Below, piece after piece: positions 57,089 to 64,000 of a DNA stretch of 64,000 nt. Numbering within the stretch: position 1 is the first letter of the stretch; each line of letters starts with the position of its first letter. Source of the stretch: Spinacia oleracea (lineage: Eukaryota; Streptophyta; Magnoliopsida; Caryophyllales; Amaranthaceae); NCBI RefSeq assembly GCF_020520425.1, contig NC_079491.1:29875449-29939448 (forward strand), read 5' to 3'. Under the pieces are notes generated by a model that worked only from the letters and a program-made list of their open reading frames with translations, was not told where the DNA came from and did not search any database. Position numbers and translations under genes: made by a program.

Positions 57089-60000
57089 TTATAAATTTTT
57101 TGACAAGTCATGGCAACCAAGGAGGTCTTTGGTGAACATTGGTTTGCGGCTGACTTGAAATGATTGATTACCATTGTCTTGAAATACCTGATTGCTACCA
57201 TTTCCTACAAAGCACTGAGTTGGTTGAAACATGTGATTACCTGGCCGTTCATAATTTGGCCGGTCAGCGTGTGCTTGTAATGTCTGGTTTCCATTCATTT
57301 GACAGTTCGAGGGATTGTTGAGGCCCTGCATGCACTGATTTCCAGTCCCTTGAAACGGCCCAGCGACATTGGTAGTAAAATACCTTAGAGACCCTGCATT
57401 CTGCGACATTTGCAACCCATTTAGGTTTTGCGGCAATTGAGATAATGGAAGGCCGCTTTGGCTTTGCGACATTTGGACTCCACCTATGCTTTGGGACAAT
57501 TGGGGCATTTGTACTCCGCTCAAGTTTTGTGACATTGACATTAGGGTGCAGGGATCTTGAGAAAGTATTACGTCCTCTTGAGACATACGAATCCCCCCCC
57601 CACAGACATGTGAATTTGTGTCTGTCCCACTGGAAAAAAATTTGTAGCAACGCCACCAACACGTCTACAAGTAGGTTGAAATAGTTCAGGAAGTCAAGTC
57701 TCAAGTTTCATTTAGCAACAGATAGGTAAAGTCAGATTTCACGAAAGTTTACCTGAAAGTTTTGACGGGGTGGCGCGTTCATGTAGTTCTGTTGAGAATA
57801 CACTACATTCACCACGGAATCAACACTGTTGTTCACTCCAACATGTTGCAATTCACCTCCAACCATAGGGACAATGTTATACCCAGACGGCATATGCTAA
57901 CATCCACATCAGGATCATAAATTAGCAATTACATTTCAGTCAATATAAGTACACAAATTAAGCACAGATTACTCACATATTCGTAAGACCATCCTGGAGG
58001 GTAGTTGTTCTGTGCATGACCTAAATTATTTTGAGCATTAGTATTCGGTTGACTTGGTACAGGAACTTCTTCAACAACCACATCCTTGTTTTTCCTAACT
58101 TGCTTTCTAGCCGGCTGCTTAGTATTCTCACCAGGAGCAATGAAACGTTTTTCACGAGTTCTGTGAGCCTTTACACCACCACGAGGAATAGGATCCTTAA
58201 CGACCTCATGATGGACCTCAGGTGGGGAAAGAGTGGTGGTACCTTCACAAAAACTGTTGGGGGGTTTGTTAACCGACCCAGGAGTTGCAGGTCCATCACT
58301 ACTCTTTCTGTGGCCAACGGAAGCAAGTCCATCCCCTTCGTTATCGCCCACAACTGCTGTAAGTACATCGCTCTCGTCCAAACGTAGCACAATATTTTGA
58401 ATCATCTCAATAACAATGTCCAATTTTTGCTCTGTCAGGGAACCACGCAGCGCAACAGGTTCTACGGCATTCATAATTTTGTCGTACCGCATTACTTCCT
58501 CCGTTTTCTCGGGATCATGATATGCAACCTTCACAAGGGTGTGTTTACGTTGGATATCTTTCCTCCAACGATCCACAATATAGGCGGCAGGTACTGTTTC
58601 CACATTCTCCACGTCCAATACCTTTATTATATGCCTGCACACAATGCTATGGCACTCGAAATGTTTGCAATCACATTTCGCAACTAAAGTTTCTTTGTTG
58701 AACACTACAACATATGTACGCTTTCGGCCAGATAAGGATATTTCCTTCCTGAGAAACTTGGACCAAACCCAGACTTTGTCTGATAATGTGTGCTCCACCT
58801 CCCAATCAGATAACACTTTGGAACAAATGGGGAAAACATAACAAACGCGGGTGCACTGGAGCTGAACTTCAACAAATTTGGCATCTGTGTATATTTTCTG
58901 AAATTTCCTTTCCACGGAAAACTCCCCCACTAACGGTCTTGTGAAACGACTACAGTTCACATCCGCAGCTCTTTCATCATTCGCCCTACTTTCCACTGCC
59001 TTACAATATCTAGGAGCAAACTGATACAACCTCGTGTTCTTCTTCATGTATCCGTCGAAAAAACTATTGATGCTTTCCACCCTTTGGGTCGTCTGCATAC
59101 CTGCCCAAAATATATGTTTAACATAAGCCGGAATCCACATTTCTCTCTGGTTGTACAAACCTGCAATATGTTTGAGAAAGATGAACATGGACATCATAAC
59201 CTGTTCCGATGTTTGAAGTACCAACTTCAACAATTCATGGAGAAACACACACACATATAGGTACTAAAAAATACGTATACAGTCATTTATTACACACTCA
59301 TAGAAGTCACATATTGTGGTTTGGTACAACTATTATAGAGATAAGGATGCATGACATTCACAGTGTGGAAACTTATGAAAGACAAACATACCTTCTAGCC
59401 ACTTATAGCTTTCCTTTGTCTCCTTCTTTGTGTCCAGTTCAAATGTTTTTATGACAGCAACCCAGTCCTCCTCAAACTCTTCAGGAGTTAAACTATTGTA
59501 TATCACGTTCTGTAAGGCGACTTTAATTTGAGGGTATTCAGTCAACGATCCAAGTTTCCGGCTAAACTTCTGCATAATGTGCCACATGCACCAGCGATGT
59601 CGGGTTTGTGGCATTGGCATTGCTATTCGAATCTCCTTCCTCATTGCAGCATCTTGGTTAGTCATCATTGCTGCCGGAGCTTTTCCACCCATACAAGACA
59701 ACCACGACCGAAACAGCCACACAAATGTCTCTGCATCTTCATGGGACACTAATGCACATCCTAACAATATGGTCTGCCCATGGTGATTTACCCCAACAAA
59801 GTTCGAAAACGGTAACTCATACTTATTCGTCAAGTACGTCGAGTCAAAGCAAACCACATCCCCAAAATACTCATACGCCGTCCTACTTCGAGCATCAACC
59901 CACATGACGTCCTGCAACTTCCCTGTTTTATGTAAACGGTGAAGATGGAAAAAAATTTGGTTATCCTTGGTCATTTTATCTAAGTAGTTTATCATGGCTG

Positions 60001-61078
60001 CGGCATCTCCATCTCTAAGCCTCAATCGCATCCTCCTATTCAGAAGATTATGAATATCTTTCTTGGTAAAACCTATATTCTCCACACCATTACGTCTACC
60101 AGGTAGGTTGTTGTAAATCTGTGCAACAGGAGCCCCAGAATCATGATCGTTTACAATACCATGTATAATTGTACCTGTTAATTTTTTCTGCCTGAATATC
60201 GGTATATGTGAAGACTTCCTAGGCGTCGGATTATGGTTCAAGTGCTCATTTACCACATTCTTCACCACCCAACTATTATTCATGTCATGAGCACCATACA
60301 ACATAACAGGGCAATTACACTTTTTCGACTTCTTCTTAACAAGTGGATCCTCAATTAGAGTTACTTTTTTCCCATTCACCAAACGCCTGTAGTTGGTTCT
60401 ACCATAACACTCACATCTCCACACATAGCTCTTTAGGGAATTAGATTTTCCATTTTCCTCTCTTTTCTCTTTAGGGCAAGTTTTTCCACCTACACAGACT
60501 ACGCCAAACCCTTGTTGTTCTCCATACGAACGGTAGTAGTTATTCAAAGCTTCCCAATTAGAAAAGGACATTCCAATAACAGGGGTGGCTAGAGCAGGAC
60601 CTTGTTTCATCCTTGTAGGGGTCGTATACACTCCAGAATTGTTTCCATCCAATCCACTACCTACACCCTCCCCTGCAGATGGATTGCCATCGTTGCCAAG
60701 TGCATCTTCTCCAATAACCACATCTTCATCCATATCCACACAAACATCTTCACCAATAACCACATCATCCATATCTTCACCAACATCTTCACCAACATCT
60801 TCATCATTACTATCATTAAGGTCATCATCATTACCGATGAAAACTTCCTCGTCCAAATCATCTCCGGCATCAAGTTCCTCATCATAATCATCATCTTCCG
60901 TTCCGTAATCACTACCAAAATCGTTATGAAATTGTTCCTCATTCACACCTTTATATACGTCTTCATCTACATCACTTAAATCAACGCCTAATACAACACC
61001 ATATTCATCACCACCTTCTTCACTAAATAAATCACATTGTTCACCCACCACTTCTTCATCCAATTCATTATCAACCTC
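57089..61078 (-). CDS. FAR1/FHY3-like MULE transposase
   Basis: Mutator-type transposase. Exons: 61078-59392, 59160-57977, 57896-57753 and 57629-57089, with GT-AG borders and fitting phases for the first three. In order: an acidic N-terminus of Asp/Glu repeats; a FAR1-type DNA-binding region (about 60560-60220); the MULE catalytic core, with the first Asp in FDSTYLTNK, then MTNQDAAMRKEI and HRWCMWHIMQK; and a SWIM zinc finger CDCKHFECHSIVCRHI. A basic tail and a Gln/Asn-rich, MSQ-repeat C-terminus follow. Exon 1 as given starts at an acceptor (61079-61080) and no ATG is in frame at its beginning, so an upstream exon is missing from this model. In the last exon a G9 run (57593-57601) shifts the frame relative to the repeat-rich reading. 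It could also be a domesticated FRS-type gene, but the neighbourhood favours a transposon. Confidence 0.82.
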
Positions 61079-61470
61079 CTATAATACAACATATAATTCT
61101 CTTAATTTTACATATAATCTTATACTTAACAACATATAATTCTATTCATTTTATATGATTAATCGATGTTATATAATCCAAACATTAAGGTTAGAACTTT
61201 GCTATATTAATTTAACATTAATTACTGCAACTAAACCTAACTGCGTACCGTAATACCAAATTTTGTTCATTTCACATTTGATATAAATAAAATACCAGAA
61301 TTTATGTGGGGTCGTAAATTTGGTACATATATCATACCATACCACCAAAAATGGTATGTAACAAATAAATACCAAATTTGCATCATGTTAATAATTAAAA
61401 ACATGAATCATCATTTTTCAAGGAGTTAAACTGAAAATAATTGGGAAAAAAGTCTGGATCTTTACCTGTT
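61079..61470. other. 5' side of the MULE transposase gene
   Basis: AT-rich, perhaps the first intron and leader of the transposase gene. It contains the right copy of the direct repeat (61252-61386). No coding exon recognised. Confidence 0.4.
61252..61386. repeat. Direct repeat, right copy (partner at 56591-56725)
   Basis: Same sequence family and orientation as the left copy, with scattered substitutions and a 4-base insertion (AAAT) near the right end. Confidence 0.8.
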
Positions 61471-62770
61471 TGTTATTCCAGTAGGAACACGCACAAGAGG
61501 GGGGGGGGGTGAATTGTGATTAGAACTTTGATAAAGTTTCTTGCGGAACTTAAGAAACAATCAAGAAACTGAGAATAGAGAAGACAATAACAACAATTGT
61601 GAAAACTTCTTGATACTAATCAAGAAGAGAATTCTTTTATTATGGTAATGCCTCGATTACAATAATCTCTCCAACACAAGTTCCTCTCAAACTCGTGTTC
61701 CTCACAGTAATCTACTTCGATTACAACTCCTTAACTTCTCTCTCTCAGACTTAAACTCTAAGTCTAAACAGGATAACTCTATCCTTACTAATACAAATTA
61801 TAATTCGTGTTTGGATAACTCTAGATATTAATAATGCTTTTGTGTGGATATAAGGAACTTAGGAACTTTGAATTAACTAGGACACAAACTGTTTTAGAAA
61901 ATCTTAGACAAAACGTTTTTAGGAAAGCAAGAATTCTCAGAATGTTTGTGTGCTTTAAACCAAAAACGATTTCCCTTTTATAGTGTTTATCCTTAGGGTT
62001 AGTTCCCTTCAAAACCTCAACTGCTAACTGCCAGCACTTTGGTCTCCACGTCCCTTGACTTGAGGAACAAGGGGAAGACCACTTCCCACGTTCAGCCATA
62101 AAGCAGTTAGTGATTTGACTCAATCAAACCCTAAAATATTTCTTTAAAACAGATTTTATTTATCTACAAAAACTTAGGAGAATTTTTAGGAAAATAAGTT
62201 TTGTTTAAATAAAATAAAACGTAAATCTATTTTATATTAAATATGCAAAACTTGTTTTTATTTATGAAAATGTTTTCCATAAAAATCGCTTCCAATAAAA
62301 TAAATGGCCTAATTAAATCATAAGTTCCTTGGGTACTCTATATACCATTAGCATAATTAATATTTACATAAAATTCTAAGTACAGTGGACTACCTAGACT
62401 TTATGTCTTCCCTTTGTCTGGAACTTGCAACTCAGAAGCTTCAGACGTTCCAGCCAAGGAACATTGATGAGTTCCTCTCTAGCTAACACAGGAACTCTTG
62501 GCTATGAGTCTGTAATAGTTCTTGTGGATATTCGGAACTCTTGATATGTAACTGTGTTGCTCCTCTTGTGACTTCAAACTGGAACAGATACAACTTCCAG
62601 CTCTGAAACTCCATTGACTGTTCCAAGTGTACCTCAGGAACTTCACCAGTTTATTCAAGTTCCTATCCTAATAGAAACTTGGGCATATGCCTGTTCAAAG
62701 TCATTTAGCAACCATAATCAGGAAGTTTGCAATATGTGTGTGTGTCATCAACCAAAACTTAGGAACAACA
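61471..62770 (-). repeat. 3' LTR of a SIRE/Maximus-type Ty1/copia element
   Basis: On the plus strand it begins TGTTATTCC and ends GGAACAACA, so the termini are short inverted repeats. It is 1300 bp. The adjacent polypurine tract (62771 onward) marks its start on the minus strand. A TATA box CTATAAAAGG lies near 61976. A G11 run (61499-61509) sits close to the outer end. Confidence 0.82.
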
Positions 62771-62792
62771 ATATTCCCCCTTTTTGGTGATG
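62771..62792 (-). promoter_or_regulatory. Polypurine tract of the copia element
   Basis: The minus strand reads ATCACCAAAAAGGGGGAATATTG directly before the LTR. The CATCACCAAAAAGGGGGA context is typical of SIRE-type elements and primes plus-strand DNA synthesis. Confidence 0.8.
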
Positions 62793-63287
62793 ACAACACT
62801 TGCAAACTTTTTACAAAGAGAGTAATTACAAACAAACAAGAACTTATACAGACTATTGTGAAACAGAACATAAAAATTGAAAAACAAAAGAGAAAGATTA
62901 GAGAGAAGAAAGAGGAGCACCCTTGGCTTACAGAGAGATTCAGAGAGATTGATTCAGGAACTGGATTGAGTGTGCCTTGGAAGTTTGCACCCATGACTTC
63001 CCCCTGTTGACATCAACAAAAAGCATAGCACGAAATATAGCCATTCCAAACACAGTGCCCCACGATCAACGTTTGGCAAGTTAAGCTAGCCTCAAAGTAT
63101 TAAACTAACTCATACAATAAATTGAAAGCAAGCAGTAATGATCAAGACTAGAAAGCATAGATATGTGTAACCAAGCAAGTCAAAATAAGATGGAACAAAT
63201 ACCCAAGTTTAAAAATTATACAAACCGAAAGCAAATTAAAAAGATTGTTCCATGGCAAAAGATAAAAGAAACATGGGATAGGGTGAT
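62793..63287 (-). other. Noncoding 3' region of the copia element
   Basis: Lies between the ORF stop and the polypurine tract. AT-rich and without a minus-strand frame that I can support. Confidence 0.5.
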
Positions 63288-64000
63288 TTAGGCTTGGGAT
63301 GGGGAACCAGAACCAGCAGTTTCTTCTATCACAGTCTCCTCAAAAGATTCCAGATTGTTGATCTTGGTGAGGATTGTGGCACGAGTTGCATTGGCTTGTT
63401 CTGAGTAGTGGTGAAGATCGTTTTGGAGAGTCTTGACACTTGTAACCAATGCACCTATGTGGGCCTGCATTGAGCTAATCCTGTGATCTGTTCCCTCCTG
63501 TAGTTCCACCAGACGAGCAACTGTTGCCTTTAGCTCCAATATCTGATCATCCTTTGTGTTCCAGGCACCCCCATGATCTTGAACATGTTCCTGTTCAGAT
63601 GGAACACGACGAGCTTTGGACTTTTTGGAGGATCTGGGTGTCCTTTTTCTTGGCCTAACAGTTTCAGGCAGTTCCTCTTGATTCAGTGGAACAGCATCCT
63701 CCTCTATGGGCATCTCCTTGACATCCCCTTCCTCATTTATTTCCATGAAGACAGGCCCTCTTTTCTTGTTCTCCTTCATTGCTACCCTCATGCTCTTTCT
63801 TTTTCCTACACTCTTCCTGTTCCCTCGAGGTAAAGGGACCTCTATTTGTTCGAGTTCCTCCTCCTCCTCCACTTCTTCTTTAACTGCAATTCCTTCCTGA
63901 TCTTCCTCATCTTGTTTCTCTTCCTTTCCAGCCCTAATGACTTTACCCTGAACCACTTTAAGATTTAATAGATGGAGCATTTCAAGTTGAAGGATTTGGG
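63288..64000 (-). CDS. C-terminal ORF of the copia element (partial)
   Basis: The minus-strand frame ends at 63288-63290 and runs off the right edge. The segment has an acidic Glu-rich stretch (EEEEELEQIE), a basic, nuclear-signal-like RPRKRTPRSSKKSKARR and a C-terminal heptad-rich helix (from ILELKATVARL to ILTKINNLE), predicted coiled coil. SIRE/Maximus elements carry an extra ORF of this kind, often called envelope-like, after pol. No membrane segment is visible in the part present, so the label is by position and family only. Confidence 0.6.
   Translation of the reverse strand, partial: QILQLEMLHLLNLKVVQGKVIRAGKEEKQDEEDQEGIAVKEEVEEEEELEQIEVPLPRGNRKSVGKRKSMRVAMKENKKRGPVFMEINEEGDVKEMPIEEDAVPLNQEELPETVRPRKRTPRSSKKSKARRVPSEQEHVQDHGGAWNTKDDQILELKATVARLVELQEGTDHRISSMQAHIGALVTSVKTLQNDLHHYSEQANATRATILTKINNLESFEETVIEETAGSGSPSQA

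Noticed and set aside
60585..60979. Ser/Thr- or Ile-rich plus-strand ORFs
   Set aside because: Complement of the Asp/Glu-repeat N-terminus of the MULE transposase.
62687..63010. 107-codon plus-strand ORF, Lys-rich
   Set aside because: It crosses the polypurine tract and the noncoding 3' end of the copia element.

Overview
This is nuclear DNA of a flowering plant, almost certainly a eudicot. It has intron-rich genes, a CLAVATA3 peptide gene, PPR organelle-editing genes, a TMK receptor kinase, Arabidopsis-type TTTAGGG telomeric repeats and many plant transposon classes. The 9-mer TACTCCGTA recurs, and several elements look like ones I associate with the Amaranthaceae/Chenopodiaceae (spinach, quinoa, beet). 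That placement is inference. Only about five genes are ordinary host genes; most of the rest is transposon sequence in various states of decay.

Layout. 1-5259: 5' half of a Ty3/gypsy (Tat-lineage) retrotransposon on the minus strand, with 5' LTR, primer-binding site and a gag-pol frame open for 1587 codons to the window edge. 5812-6443: a three-exon CLV3 stem-cell peptide gene whose exons are too short to be seen as long ORFs. 7168-10561: two MITEs and a 2.4 kb Mutator-like element. 10669-25307: a 14.6 kb Helitron with both termini, a Rep/helicase gene (three in-frame stops), an intact-looking RPA gene and an N-terminal region built from triplicated exons. 25500-25920: LINE remnant. 26159-29231: two convergent PPR genes, the minus-strand one being the CLB19 orthologue. 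31058-34659: a two-exon TMK-type receptor kinase. 35000-42000: AT-rich repeat territory with a truncated LTR, a roughly 600 bp heptanucleotide array, (TA)n arrays, MITEs and several short Helitrons.

42300-61080 holds two convergent Ulp1-like cysteine-protease genes (left copy decayed, right copy nearly intact) and a FAR1/MULE-type transposase gene. Ulp1-like proteases are known cargo of plant Mutator-like elements, so these may be the parts of one or more large MULEs. This block is interrupted by a hAT insertion that duplicated a splice acceptor, an interstitial telomeric tract and a solo LTR with a perfect 5-bp target duplication. 61471-64000 is the 3' LTR, polypurine tract and C-terminal ORF of a SIRE/Maximus-type Ty1/copia element on the minus strand.

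Host genes act independently: CLV3 in meristem signalling, CLB19 in chloroplast RNA editing, TMK in auxin/cell-wall signalling at the plasma membrane. The transposon genes form functional sets: Helitron Rep/helicase with RPA, and MULE transposase with Ulp1.
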